Shown: positions 26,237-34,832 of the stretch, in pieces | How the letters are laid out: every line of letters begins with the position of its first letter | Numbering within the stretch: position 1 is the stretch's first letter | Assembly: GCA_002256425.1 (NCBI GenBank) | Contig: NKIZ01000001.1 | Location: 806,001-870,000, forward strand | Source of the DNA: Alphaproteobacteria bacterium PA2 | GTDB taxonomy: Bacteria > Pseudomonadota > Alphaproteobacteria > Caulobacterales > Caulobacteraceae | DNA length: 64,000 bases | Direction of reading: 5' to 3' | Notes under the pieces: generated by a model | What the model was told of the DNA's origin: nothing | Seen by the model: only the letters and a program-made list of their open reading frames with translations | Databases searched by the model: none | Position numbers and translations under genes: made by a program

Positions 26237-27820
26237 ATGAACAGGCATCTGAAGACTGCGGGTCTGGCCTCCGTCCTGCTCCTGGCGGCTATGGCGTCGG
26301 GGTCAATGGCCCAGACTCCCATGCTCGACTACGAGTCCGCCGCAAAGGCGTCTCAGGTCCAGCAGTCGGCAGAGTGGCGGTTGGCGTTCAGGCCGCCCCT
26401 GTTTGTCCTTTCCCAGACTGTGTCGCAGTTGAAGTCTGCGCCAGGGCTGACGCCGGACATCACCACCCAGGTCGACACCCTCATGAAGCAGGCTGAAGGG
26501 CAGGTCGGGGGCGAGGCGCAGCGCACCATCTGGCGAGCTGTAACCCTGCTTAACGGACGCAAGTGGACATCTGGTCAGGAGCTTGTCGGGTCCCTGTCCC
26601 TCCGGTCCGCCGCTCCGGTTTGGAGCGGGAAGGGAGATCCACTATTCCTTGAGAAGGCCTATCCCGCCGAGGCAGGCGGCGGCGCGAAGTATGTTGTCGA
26701 CCTGTACGCCAGTGAACCGACGACCTCGGCCACACCCAAACTCGGCGCACGCCTGCGGACTGTCGCCTCCGGGGAAATTGGACCTGGGTCCAAGCAGTCA
26801 CTTCCCGTTCAGTTGGGCAGCGCCCCGGATGGCGCCTATCTGTTGGTTGCAAGCCTTTCGGCGTCGGACGGAGCGACCGGGCGGGTGGTCCAACCGGTCT
26901 ATCTCGTCCGCAATCTTCCAGCCCGGGCAGCGGCGCTCAAGGTAAGCCTGGGGCGCATCAAGGGCCATGCCGCCGCCAAGGCCATCGCCGAATACCCCTT
27001 CGAACTTGCGGTCGCCCTGAACGCCGGAAAGAGGGAGATCGTCTCCTATGACTTTCCAGCGGCCATGGCGAATTCAGACCGCATTCTTGCAGGGCTCAAG
27101 GCAGGACGTGATCCTGTCCTTCGCGCCAGGGGCTTGCAGGCCAGGGCCTACCGCTTTCCGGAAACCGGAGAACTTGTTCCCTACCAGGTCTATGTTCCGA
27201 GCAATTGGACGCCTGACCGGAAATGGCCTCTGATCGTTGCGCTCCATGGCGCCAATCTCGACGAGACAAACATGCTGGGCCGCAATGGCGCCAACATGCA
27301 AAAGCTCGCCGAGGCCCAGGGCTTTGTCGTCGTCACGCCCCTGGGCTATCGGCTGAACAGCGCCTACGGCTCGCAACGAGGCTTCAGCAGGGCGATCGTC
27401 GGTGAACAAGCCGATCGTCGCCGACGCAGTGAGGATGACGTCCTGCATGTCACCTCCCTGGTCGAGGCGGAGTACAATATCGATCCTCACAGGCGCTATC
27501 TGACCGGCAATTCCATGGGCGGCGGCGGAACCTGGTGGATAGGCGGTCGCTATCCGGATCGCTGGGCGGCTCTGGCGCCGGGCGCTTATGGCGGCGTCCT
27601 TCCGGAGGATGTGCCGGGCCTGGCCAGAACGCCGATCATGGCTGTCGTCGGCGACCGTGACGAACTGGGCATGCTCGATCGGGTCAAGGATGCGGTCGCC
27701 GTCCTGCGCGCCGGTGGTGTTGTTCCCGAGTATGTCGAGGTTGCAGGCGGCACTCACGCCAGCGCCTTTGATCAGGCCCTGCCTCAGATTTTCAAGTTCT
27801 TCCAAAACCACGTCAAATAG
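26237..27820 (+). CDS. Exported alpha/beta-hydrolase esterase (PHB depolymerase/feruloyl esterase-like)
   Basis: A 527-residue protein from ATG 26237, which gives a clean signal peptide (cut near SMAQ); an ATG 12 nt earlier is possible. Residues 30-300 form an unrecognised N-terminal domain. The C-terminal third is an alpha/beta hydrolase: WPLIVALHGANLDE (oxyanion), nucleophile elbow GNSMGG with Ser426, Asp in VVGDRDE and His in GGTHASAFD. The closest families are PHB depolymerases, feruloyl esterases and prolyl-oligopeptidase-like hydrolases. It starts 20 nt after the TBDR stop, so it probably cleaves the imported compound in the periplasm. Confidence 0.8.
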   Translation: MNRHLKTAGLASVLLLAAMASGSMAQTPMLDYESAAKASQVQQSAEWRLAFRPPLFVLSQTVSQLKSAPGLTPDITTQVDTLMKQAEGQVGGEAQRTIWRAVTLLNGRKWTSGQELVGSLSLRSAAPVWSGKGDPLFLEKAYPAEAGGGAKYVVDLYASEPTTSATPKLGARLRTVASGEIGPGSKQSLPVQLGSAPDGAYLLVASLSASDGATGRVVQPVYLVRNLPARAAALKVSLGRIKGHAAAKAIAEYPFELAVALNAGKREIVSYDFPAAMANSDRILAGLKAGRDPVLRARGLQARAYRFPETGELVPYQVYVPSNWTPDRKWPLIVALHGANLDETNMLGRNGANMQKLAEAQGFVVVTPLGYRLNSAYGSQRGFSRAIVGEQADRRRRSEDDVLHVTSLVEAEYNIDPHRRYLTGNSMGGGGTWWIGGRYPDRWAALAPGAYGGVLPEDVPGLARTPIMAVVGDRDELGMLDRVKDAVAVLRAGGVVPEYVEVAGGTHASAFDQALPQIFKFFQNHVK

Positions 27821-27889
27821 CTGCCCTATCATAGGAGAGTCTCAAGGGCTCAGTTCGGAGCGTTCGAGACATGCACAGCAGGGGCGATC

Positions 27890-28693
27890 ATGGTTGAAGA
27901 GAAGAACATCGTAAAATCAGTCGGCAAGGCCTTCTCGGTCCTGGAGGCTTTTGGTCCGGACGCCTGTGAAATGGTGCTGGCTGACATCGCCCGGGCGGCC
28001 AAGCTGGACAATGCGACAGCGTTCCGGCTCCTGAACACCCTGGTCATGCTCGGCTATGTCGAGAGGGTCCAGGATACCCGACGGTTTCGATTGACCTTCA
28101 AGTGCCTGGAGCTTGGCTTCAACGCCATCGCGCGGTCCGACCTTCGGAGCCTGGGCCGGCCCTTCCTGCGCGCCATCGTCAATGACCGGCTGGAGGCCGC
28201 TTCGATTGGCGTGCTCGACGGCCATGAGGTGGTCTATATCGAACGAATTCAGGCCGGACTTGAGCGGCTTGCCGTCGACATCCGTGTCGGCAACCGGGTG
28301 CCGGCCTACTCATCAGCAATCGGTCGGGCCATACTTTCCCGCATGCCGGTGGATATCCAGCGGTCCATCCTTCAGTCAGCGCCGCCGCGACGGCTGACAG
28401 ACCAGACCTTGATCGATGTTGACCAGATCCTGGGGCAAATCGCGAAGGCGACTGCCGCCGGCTATGCTGTATCCGACCAGGAGACCGTCACCGGCCTTCG
28501 GGTAATTGCAGCGCCCATTACGGACATTGATGGCGTGCCGATCGCCGCGATCAGCGCCGCAGCCCCGGCCTTTGGCCGGAGCCTTGAAGACTTCATCGGC
28601 GATGCGCGCGATCTCACCTGCGACGCCGCCGCCCGGCTTTCCCTCGCTCTTCGCGCTTCGGGCGGCATGGCCGCCCAGCGATCCGTCACCTAA
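27890..28693 (+). CDS. IclR-family transcriptional regulator
   Basis: A 267-residue regulator. The N-terminal winged HTH covers about residues 5-70 (GKAFSVLEAF, LADIARAAKLDNATAFRLLNTLVMLGYVE), followed by the IclR effector domain (about 85-255; AIGRAILSRMP, GYAVSDQETVTGLRVIAAPITD). Members sense small organic acids and commonly control adjacent catabolic genes. It sits in the same direction between the receptor/esterase pair and the lyase/dehydratase genes, so control of both halves is likely. Its ATG follows AGGGGC by 5 nt. Confidence 0.92.
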   Translation: MVEEKNIVKSVGKAFSVLEAFGPDACEMVLADIARAAKLDNATAFRLLNTLVMLGYVERVQDTRRFRLTFKCLELGFNAIARSDLRSLGRPFLRAIVNDRLEAASIGVLDGHEVVYIERIQAGLERLAVDIRVGNRVPAYSSAIGRAILSRMPVDIQRSILQSAPPRRLTDQTLIDVDQILGQIAKATAAGYAVSDQETVTGLRVIAAPITDIDGVPIAAISAAAPAFGRSLEDFIGDARDLTCDAAARLSLALRASGGMAAQRSVT

Positions 28694-28717
28694 CCTGCAA
28701 TCCCGGAGTTCTCCCCA

Positions 28718-29662
28718 GTGCCGCATACCCTCGACCTCAAGGGACTCATCCCCGCCATCGCCATCCCGTTCGCTGACGACTTCAGCATCGATGCGGCCGG
28801 TTTGACCCGCTTCGCCAAATGGCTCTCGGGGCAGCGCGGCATCAAGGCGCTGATGACCAACGGACATACCGGGGAGGTATTCTCCCTGACGCCGGCAGAG
28901 CGGGTCGAGGTTACGCGGATCACGGTCGCTGCCGTCGAGGGGAGGGTGCCCATCATCTCCTCCATCGTCTGCGAGGGGATCATCGATGCAATAGATCAAG
29001 CCTGTCAGGCAAAGGAGGCCGGCGCTTCGGCCCTCGACATCATGCCGCCGCACCACTGGCTGAGGTTTGGTTTCCGGCCCCAGCATGTGATCGACTATTT
29101 CACCGCCATTGGCGACGCCTGCCAGCTTCCCCTTGTGGTTCATGTCTATCCGGCCTGGACCAAGGCCTCCTTTTCTTCGGAGCTTCTTGCTGAACTGGCG
29201 CGGATGGATCATGTCCATGCCTTCAAGATCGGCACCCGGGAGATGAACAAGTACGCCCGGGACCTTAAGGCCATCCGGGCAGCGGCGCCCGAAAAGGCCC
29301 TCCTGACCTGCCACGATGAATACCTGCTGGCCTCCCTGGTCCAGGGTGTCGACGGCGCTCTGGTGGGCTTCGCATCGCTCATTCCCAACCTGATCCAGGA
29401 CCTGCTCGAGGCGGTCGCCCGGGGCGATCTGGTCGAGGCCATGAGGATCCAGGGCATGATCGATCCGCTGAAGGAGGCCGTCTATGGCGATGGCGAACCC
29501 ACGGGTGAAGCTCATGCCTGCATGAAGGCCGCCATGGCGGCGGCGGGTATCTTCACCAGCGGAACTGTTCGGGCGCCGACCATCGCGCCGTCACAACAGG
29601 AGCTGGTCAGGATCGCAGCGGCCGTCAAGGGCGCGGGCCTGGTCCAGCGTACCGCGGCCTAG
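28718..29662 (+). CDS. Dihydrodipicolinate synthase/N-acetylneuraminate lyase family protein
   Basis: A 314-residue class I aldolase starting at GTG 28718 with CGGAG about 10 nt upstream. The TIM barrel carries the Schiff-base Lys170 (AFKIGT) and the catalytic Tyr144 (HVYP). The usual GTTGE pyruvate-carboxyl motif reads TNGHTGE at residues 47-53. True DapA and NanA differ here, so lysine synthesis is unlikely. In a catabolic setting such proteins act as 2-keto-acid aldolases, hydratase-aldolases or 5-dehydro-4-deoxyglucarate dehydratases. It is followed by the SDR gene with a 3-nt gap. The substrate is unknown, but pyruvate or another 2-oxoacid should be one partner. Confidence 0.85.
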   Translation: MPHTLDLKGLIPAIAIPFADDFSIDAAGLTRFAKWLSGQRGIKALMTNGHTGEVFSLTPAERVEVTRITVAAVEGRVPIISSIVCEGIIDAIDQACQAKEAGASALDIMPPHHWLRFGFRPQHVIDYFTAIGDACQLPLVVHVYPAWTKASFSSELLAELARMDHVHAFKIGTREMNKYARDLKAIRAAAPEKALLTCHDEYLLASLVQGVDGALVGFASLIPNLIQDLLEAVARGDLVEAMRIQGMIDPLKEAVYGDGEPTGEAHACMKAAMAAAGIFTSGTVRAPTIAPSQQELVRIAAAVKGAGLVQRTAA

Positions 29663-29665
29663 GGC

Positions 29666-30361
29666 GTGACCCTGTCCGGCATCCCTGACGGCGCCATCCT
29701 GGTGACCGGAAGCCAATCCGGCATCGGCGCGGCCATCGCCAGCCGGCTTGTCCGCGAGGGGCGTCAGGTGATTGGCGTGGATCTTGTGGCGTCGGCTGAG
29801 GCTGGGTCAGGTTATCTGCAATTCGGCGCAGATCTGACAGATCCCGCCCAGATTCACGCTCTTCTTGAACGCCTTCCGCCGATAGCCGGGCTGGTTCACG
29901 CTGCTGGCTTCATGCGGACGGGTGACATCGCATCCCTGGATCCGGGCGATGGCCAGTCAATGTGGGCGATCCACGTCCAGGCCCTGGTTCTGCTCGCCCA
30001 GCGACTGGTTCCCGCCATGCCCCGCGGCGGCCGTCTCCTGGCGATAGGAAGCAGGACGAGCACCGGCGCCGGAGGCAAGAGTCAGTATGCCGCCTGCAAG
30101 GCGGCGGTGACGGCCCTGATCCGCAGTTGGGCCATCGAGCTGGCGCCCTCCGGGGTGACCGCCAACGTCATTGCTCCGGCGGCGACGGCGACGGGAATGC
30201 TCGTCGACCCCAAGCGGACCCTGGCGCCTGTGGTGCCGCCCATCGGCCGATACATCGAACCCGACGAGATCGCGGCTTTGGCAGCCTTTATTCTCAGCCC
30301 CGAAGCATCCGCCATTACCGGCCAGGAGCTTCTCATCTGCGGCGGCGCTTCGCTCTCGTGA
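29666..30361 (+). CDS. Short-chain dehydrogenase/reductase
   Basis: A 231-residue NAD(P)-dependent SDR from GTG 29666, 3 nt after the lyase stop. The cofactor motif TGSQSGIG lies at about residues 14-21 and the catalytic S...YxxxK is GSRTSTGAGGKSQYAACK. VIGVDL places an Asp at the end of the second strand, suggesting NAD over NADP. It probably oxidises a hydroxyl of the imported hydroxy acid or reduces a product of the aldolase. The tight spacing argues that it works with its neighbours. Confidence 0.9.
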   Translation: MTLSGIPDGAILVTGSQSGIGAAIASRLVREGRQVIGVDLVASAEAGSGYLQFGADLTDPAQIHALLERLPPIAGLVHAAGFMRTGDIASLDPGDGQSMWAIHVQALVLLAQRLVPAMPRGGRLLAIGSRTSTGAGGKSQYAACKAAVTALIRSWAIELAPSGVTANVIAPAATATGMLVDPKRTLAPVVPPIGRYIEPDEIAALAAFILSPEASAITGQELLICGGASLS

Positions 30362-30392
30362 GCGGTGGGCCCAAATTCCAGAAGGACGTCTC

Positions 30393-31565
30393 GTGACCAC
30401 CCCGCGTATTGTCGACATTGTCGAAGTCACCAAGCCCATCTCTTCACCGATCCGGAACGCCTATATCGACTTTTCGAAGATGACCTCCAGCCTCGTTGCG
30501 GTGGTCACCAATGTCGTTCGTGATGGTCGTCGTGTCGTCGGGTATGGCTTCAATTCCAATGGCCGGTACGGGCAGGGCGGCTTGATCCGGGAGCGATTTG
30601 CCGATCGGATCAAGGAAGCCGATCCTGCCACCCTGCTTGATGAAACCGGTGAGAACCTGGATCCGCACCGGATCTGGGCGGCCCTCATGACCAATGAGAA
30701 ACCCGGAGGTCACGGAGAACGGTCGGTCGCCGTTGGCACCATCGACATGGCGGTCTGGGACGCGGTAGCCAAGATTGCGGGAAAGCCCCTGTTCAGGCTG
30801 CTGGCGGAAAGAAAAGGGCGCGAGGCCAACCCCAGGGTCTTCGTCTACGCAGCCGGAGGCTACTATTATCCGGGTAAGGACGATACAGCCCTGCGGGCCG
30901 AGATGCGTAGCTATATCGATCGTGGCTACAATGTCGTGAAAATGAAGATTGGCGGCGAAAGTCTGGCGACAGACGCCCGTCGAATTGAATCGGTCCTGGC
31001 GGAAATCGGATCAGATGCCCAGCTGGCGGTCGACGCGAACGGGCGGTTCGATACGCTCACAGCCATAGAGTACGCCAAGGTTCTCCGGAACTATCCGCTC
31101 TTCTGGTACGAAGAGGCGGGCGACCCGCTGGACTACCACCTGCAATCCGTACTGGCCGAGTTCTATCCCGGGCCCATGGCCACGGGTGAGAACCTGTTCA
31201 GCCATCAGGACGCAGCCAACCTGCTACGATATGGCGGCATGCGCCCCGATCGCGACTGGCTGCAGTTTGACTGCGCCCTGTCCTACGGCCTTGTTGAATA
31301 CCTGCGGACCCTCGATGTCCTGGCCACGGCCGGATGGTCTCCCGCGCGCTGCATTCCCCATGGCGGCCACCAGATGTCCCTCAACATAGCCGCCGGCCTG
31401 GGGCTTGGCGGAAACGAAAGCTACCCGGACCTTTTCCAGCCCTATGGGGGCTTCCCCGACGGTGTCCGGGTGGAAAGCGGACACATCGTCATGCCTGAGC
31501 TGCCGGGCATCGGCTTTGAGGGCAAGAGCGACCTGATTTCAGTGATGCGCGATCTCGCAGAGTAA
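30393..31565 (+). CDS. tarD: D-tartrate dehydratase (enolase superfamily, MLE/MR type)
   Basis: A 390-residue enzyme starting at GTG 30393 with AGAAGGA upstream. It matches my memory of the characterised Bradyrhizobium D-tartrate dehydratase almost end to end, with a one-residue offset: catalytic Lys185 (VVKMK), metal ligands Asp214 (AVDANG), Glu240 (WYEE) and Glu266 (TGEN), and catalytic His323 (IPHGGH). The N-terminal capping loop YGFNSNGRYGQGG and HGERSV are also kept. It would dehydrate D-tartrate to oxaloacetate with Mg2+ in the cytoplasm. A nearby hydroxy-acid substrate remains possible, since the superfamily changes specificity easily. Confidence 0.85.
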   Translation: MTTPRIVDIVEVTKPISSPIRNAYIDFSKMTSSLVAVVTNVVRDGRRVVGYGFNSNGRYGQGGLIRERFADRIKEADPATLLDETGENLDPHRIWAALMTNEKPGGHGERSVAVGTIDMAVWDAVAKIAGKPLFRLLAERKGREANPRVFVYAAGGYYYPGKDDTALRAEMRSYIDRGYNVVKMKIGGESLATDARRIESVLAEIGSDAQLAVDANGRFDTLTAIEYAKVLRNYPLFWYEEAGDPLDYHLQSVLAEFYPGPMATGENLFSHQDAANLLRYGGMRPDRDWLQFDCALSYGLVEYLRTLDVLATAGWSPARCIPHGGHQMSLNIAAGLGLGGNESYPDLFQPYGGFPDGVRVESGHIVMPELPGIGFEGKSDLISVMRDLAE

Positions 31566-31609
31566 CCAGCAAACAAGGGTCGGGCTACACCGACCAAAGG
31601 GAGGTCCAG

Positions 31610-33007
31610 ATGACCGCAAGTTATATGCGTGAAGCAATGATCATAGGTTCGATCATCGTCTATATCCTGCTGACGAGCGTGTGGGCCTGGGTTCTTCGAA
31701 GCAAGACCAGCGCCCAGTTCATGGTCGGGTCGCGAACGCTTCCAGCCGTCGTCATCGGCGTGTTGCTGATGTCGGAATTCATCGGCGCCAAATCCACGGT
31801 CGGCACTGCACAGGAGGCCTTTGAAAAAGGGATTGCCGCAGGGTGGTCCGTGGTCGCAGCCTCGATCGGCTTCCTGCTTCTCGGTCTTTTCTTTGCGCGC
31901 CAGATCTACAATTCCAACCAGCACACCATATCGGGCCTGATCGAGCAGAGGTTCGGCAATGGAACCCGTATCGTGGTGTCGATCATCATGATCTACGCCC
32001 TGCTGCTGGTGAATGTGGGAAACTATCTGAGCGGCGCGGCCGTCCTGAAATCAGCCCTGCACGTAGACCTTACCGTCGCAGCCTTCATCATCGCCGCCTT
32101 CAGCGCCGTCTACTACGTCTTTGGCGGTCTCAAGAGCATTGCCTATGTCACTGTGCTCCACAGCATCGTGAAACTGGCCGGGATCGCAATTCTGGTGGCG
32201 GTCGCCGCAAGGCTTGCGGGCGGGATTACACCCATGCACGCGGCCTTGCCGCAGTACTATTTCACCCTCGACGGCACGATCGGCGCCCCGACCATATTTG
32301 CGTGGATTGTGGGAACTGTCGGGGCGATCTTCTCGACGCAGTACATCGTCCAGGCTATCGCCTCCAACCGCGATACGTCGTCGGCGCGCACCTCTGTTCT
32401 CCTGTCGGCGCTTTTCTGTCTTCCGCTGGGCTTTGCCCTGGCCTTTATCGGCGTCGCGGCTCGATATCTGTACCCCGACCAGGACAGCCTCTTCGCGCTC
32501 CCGGTCTTCATCTCGAAAATGTCGGCGCCCCTGGCGGCTATCGTTTCGGTTTCGCTGGTGGCGTCCGTTCTGGTCAGTGTCAGCACGGTGGCTCTGGCGA
32601 CCACAGCCCTGGTCATGCGGGATTTCTATACGCCCTGGCGCAAGCCTGGCCCTGAGGCCGAGCTGAAGGCCACCCGTTATGTGTCGCTGGCTGTCGGTCT
32701 GACGCCACTGATCTGCGTCTTTTTCGCACCGCACATCCTGGAGCTTTCGTTCTTTACGCGGGCCCTGCGGCTTTCCATTGCCATCGTCGCCCTGATCGGC
32801 GTCTTCCTGCCCTTTGTCGGGTCACCCAGATCGGCGATCACTGCACTGGTCGCCAGTGGTCTCGCCACCACCGCCTGGTACCTGCTGGGCAACCCGTTCC
32901 ACATCGACAACATCTTTGTCGCAGCCATCGTGCCGATTCTTGTCCTGGGCGCAGGCCGCCTCATGGGCGGCCCTGCCGCGCCTCCGCCAACTCCAGCTGA
33001 GGGATAA
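31610..33007 (+). CDS. Sodium:solute symporter (SSS family)
   Basis: A 465-residue inner-membrane symporter with about 13 hydrophobic segments and a strong AAGGGAGG ribosome site. Family features include FMVGSRTLPA, GFLLLGLFFARQIY, the LSGLIEQRFG-like HTISGLIEQRFG loop and AVYYVFGGLKSIAYV. SSS members import sugars, carboxylates, amino acids or vitamins with Na+. It follows the tartrate dehydratase by 44 nt, so it most likely brings the free hydroxy acid released by the esterases across the inner membrane. This role is inferred from context. Confidence 0.9.
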   Translation: MTASYMREAMIIGSIIVYILLTSVWAWVLRSKTSAQFMVGSRTLPAVVIGVLLMSEFIGAKSTVGTAQEAFEKGIAAGWSVVAASIGFLLLGLFFARQIYNSNQHTISGLIEQRFGNGTRIVVSIIMIYALLLVNVGNYLSGAAVLKSALHVDLTVAAFIIAAFSAVYYVFGGLKSIAYVTVLHSIVKLAGIAILVAVAARLAGGITPMHAALPQYYFTLDGTIGAPTIFAWIVGTVGAIFSTQYIVQAIASNRDTSSARTSVLLSALFCLPLGFALAFIGVAARYLYPDQDSLFALPVFISKMSAPLAAIVSVSLVASVLVSVSTVALATTALVMRDFYTPWRKPGPEAELKATRYVSLAVGLTPLICVFFAPHILELSFFTRALRLSIAIVALIGVFLPFVGSPRSAITALVASGLATTAWYLLGNPFHIDNIFVAAIVPILVLGAGRLMGGPAAPPPTPAEG

Positions 33008-33011
33008 CCCG

Positions 33012-34094
33012 ATGAACCGGTTTTTTTCGTTCAGACGCATGGCGGTCCCTACATCCGCCGCTTTCGCCACGGCCCTGGCCGGCGCGACCTCGGTGGCTTT
33101 CGCCCAACAGATTGAGGTCGCGCCCAATGGCGCCACATCGATCCCGGCCATGGAGGTCCCGAGCAGCAACCTCTACAGCGCGGAAGGCAATGCATCCCGC
33201 GTCGAGCACATCCTCACCGAGCGGACGCTCAAGGGCAAATCCATTGATGACCTCAACGCGGCCCTGTTTGGGCCGCGGCTGGAGCGAACCAAGGCTGCCT
33301 ATGCCGTAGCAATTTCCCCGCAGGTCATCGGGGGCGTCAAGGTTCTGGTCTATACGCCCAGGGGCGGGGTCAAACCCGCTGACAGGGACAAGGTCCTGAT
33401 CAACCTGCACGGTGGCGGCTTTGTCGGCTGTTTTGTGGAGTGCGGTGGGCTTGAGGCCATTCCGACGGCGGCCCTTACCGGCTTCAAGGTCATCAGCGTC
33501 GACTATCGCCTGGCTCAGGTCGCGCCATTTCCTGCGGCGACCCAGGATGTGGCGGCGGTCTATCGGGAAGTCCTGAAGACCACACCTGCCCGGAAGGTTG
33601 GTGTTTTTGGCTGCTCTGCCGGGGGCCTGCTCACCGCACAGTCTCTCGCCTGGTTCCAGCATCACGGACTTCCCCGGCCGGGAGCTGCCGGCATCTTCTG
33701 TGCTGGCGCCGATTCCGGCATGGGCGGGGACTCGCGGATCATCGGCATGCTGCTTGGCGATGGGGAACGGCCCGCCGAGGCAAGGCCGGCGCCGACCTCG
33801 CCGCCGACTTCAGGATACCTCAGAGGCGTCTCCCTGACGGACCCCGATGCCTATCCCGCCAGGGATGGCAAAACCCTGGCGGCCTTTCCGCCGACCCTGG
33901 TTGTTACCGGAACCCGGGATTTCGCCATGAGCAGCGCCGTCAATCTGCACAGCAAGCTCGTGGCGTCCGGCGTCGCCGCAGACCTGCACGTCTGGGAGGG
34001 AGGGCGCCATGCCTTCTTCTATGACATCCGGGTCCCTGAGGCGCGTGAGGCCTTCGACGTGGTCAAGGCCTTCTTCAGGTCAAGACTGCGTTAG
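33012..34094 (+). CDS. Exported alpha/beta hydrolase (HSL/hydrolase-fold-3 esterase)
   Basis: A 360-residue esterase whose ATG lies 4 nt after the symporter stop. A signal peptide (about 1-31, AFAQQ) directs it out of the cytoplasm. The oxyanion motif HGGG is at residues 133-136 and the nucleophile Ser202 lies in GCSAGG; the expected GDSAGG has Cys in place of Asp. The acid is in VTGTRDFAMS and the His in GGRHAFFY. Hormone-sensitive-lipase-type enzymes hydrolyse short acyl or aryl esters. It is the last gene of the block and the second secreted esterase in it. Confidence 0.87.
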   Translation: MNRFFSFRRMAVPTSAAFATALAGATSVAFAQQIEVAPNGATSIPAMEVPSSNLYSAEGNASRVEHILTERTLKGKSIDDLNAALFGPRLERTKAAYAVAISPQVIGGVKVLVYTPRGGVKPADRDKVLINLHGGGFVGCFVECGGLEAIPTAALTGFKVISVDYRLAQVAPFPAATQDVAAVYREVLKTTPARKVGVFGCSAGGLLTAQSLAWFQHHGLPRPGAAGIFCAGADSGMGGDSRIIGMLLGDGERPAEARPAPTSPPTSGYLRGVSLTDPDAYPARDGKTLAAFPPTLVVTGTRDFAMSSAVNLHSKLVASGVAADLHVWEGGRHAFFYDIRVPEAREAFDVVKAFFRSRLR

Positions 34095-34219
34095 GCGGAG
34101 ACAACTCGACGCCTGACTGGCAGCACCGCCACGCAGTCACGGCAACCCGTCTCATTGCGCCCTCCCTATGAATTCTGGCGCCTCGCCTTAGCCACTAGCC
34201 CGCTGCAGCGGCGGGAGTG

Positions 34220-34825
34220 TCAGGCCGACAGGTCGCGCAGGAGGATGTCGATCATCTGCGCAGCCAGCCCTTCGGGCTCGATGAAGTCCAGGCGATCAAG
34301 GTTCACCGGAAGGGCGAGGCACCCGTGGACGCCGGCCCAGACGATTTGGGCCAGTTTCCGGGGGTCGCCTTCCTTAAGGACCCCCAGGGCCTGGCCCTCA
34401 CCGATCGTCGAGATCAGCAAGCTTGCGAAGGGGGCGCCGTCCAGGGGCTCGCGGTCAGGCCTGGGCATTGTTTCCGGGCGGACAAAGAGAAAGGCGCCAC
34501 GAAAGAGCTGAGGGCGGGTGACCGCGATCTCGACATAGGCGTTCAGCAGGGCTCTCAACCGCTGGACCGGATCGGTGATCTCAGCAGCCATCTCCCACAG
34601 TTTCACATTGATGGCTTCAATAGGCTCCATCCACAGCGACTGCATGAGCCCCTGCAGGCTGCCAAAATGGGCGTAGATCTTTCCGACGCTGACGCCAGCC
34701 CGCTGTGCGACCGCCCGGGCCGAGACCGCGGCGGCGCCATGCTCCGCGTAGAAGCTGGCCGCCGCCTTCTGGATCTGGCGACGGGCGGCTTTTTTCTGCG
34801 CTTCTGTCGCCGGTCGACGGGCCAT
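34220..34825 (-). CDS. TetR-family regulator linked to the Coq4-like gene
   Basis: A 201-residue regulator with an N-terminal TetR HTH (VSARAVAQRAGVSVGKIYAHFGSLQGLM, about residues 34-61) and a helical effector domain with MEPIEAINVKLWEM and a VRPE segment. It starts 7 nt after the Coq4-like stop, so the two are co-transcribed. A perfect palindrome just upstream of the operon (35582-35605) is the likely binding site, giving autoregulation. The ligand is unknown. Confidence 0.88.
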   Translation of the reverse strand: MARRPATEAQKKAARRQIQKAAASFYAEHGAAAVSARAVAQRAGVSVGKIYAHFGSLQGLMQSLWMEPIEAINVKLWEMAAEITDPVQRLRALLNAYVEIAVTRPQLFRGAFLFVRPETMPRPDREPLDGAPFASLLISTIGEGQALGVLKEGDPRKLAQIVWAGVHGCLALPVNLDRLDFIEPEGLAAQMIDILLRDLSA

Positions 34826-34832
34826 GCGCCCC

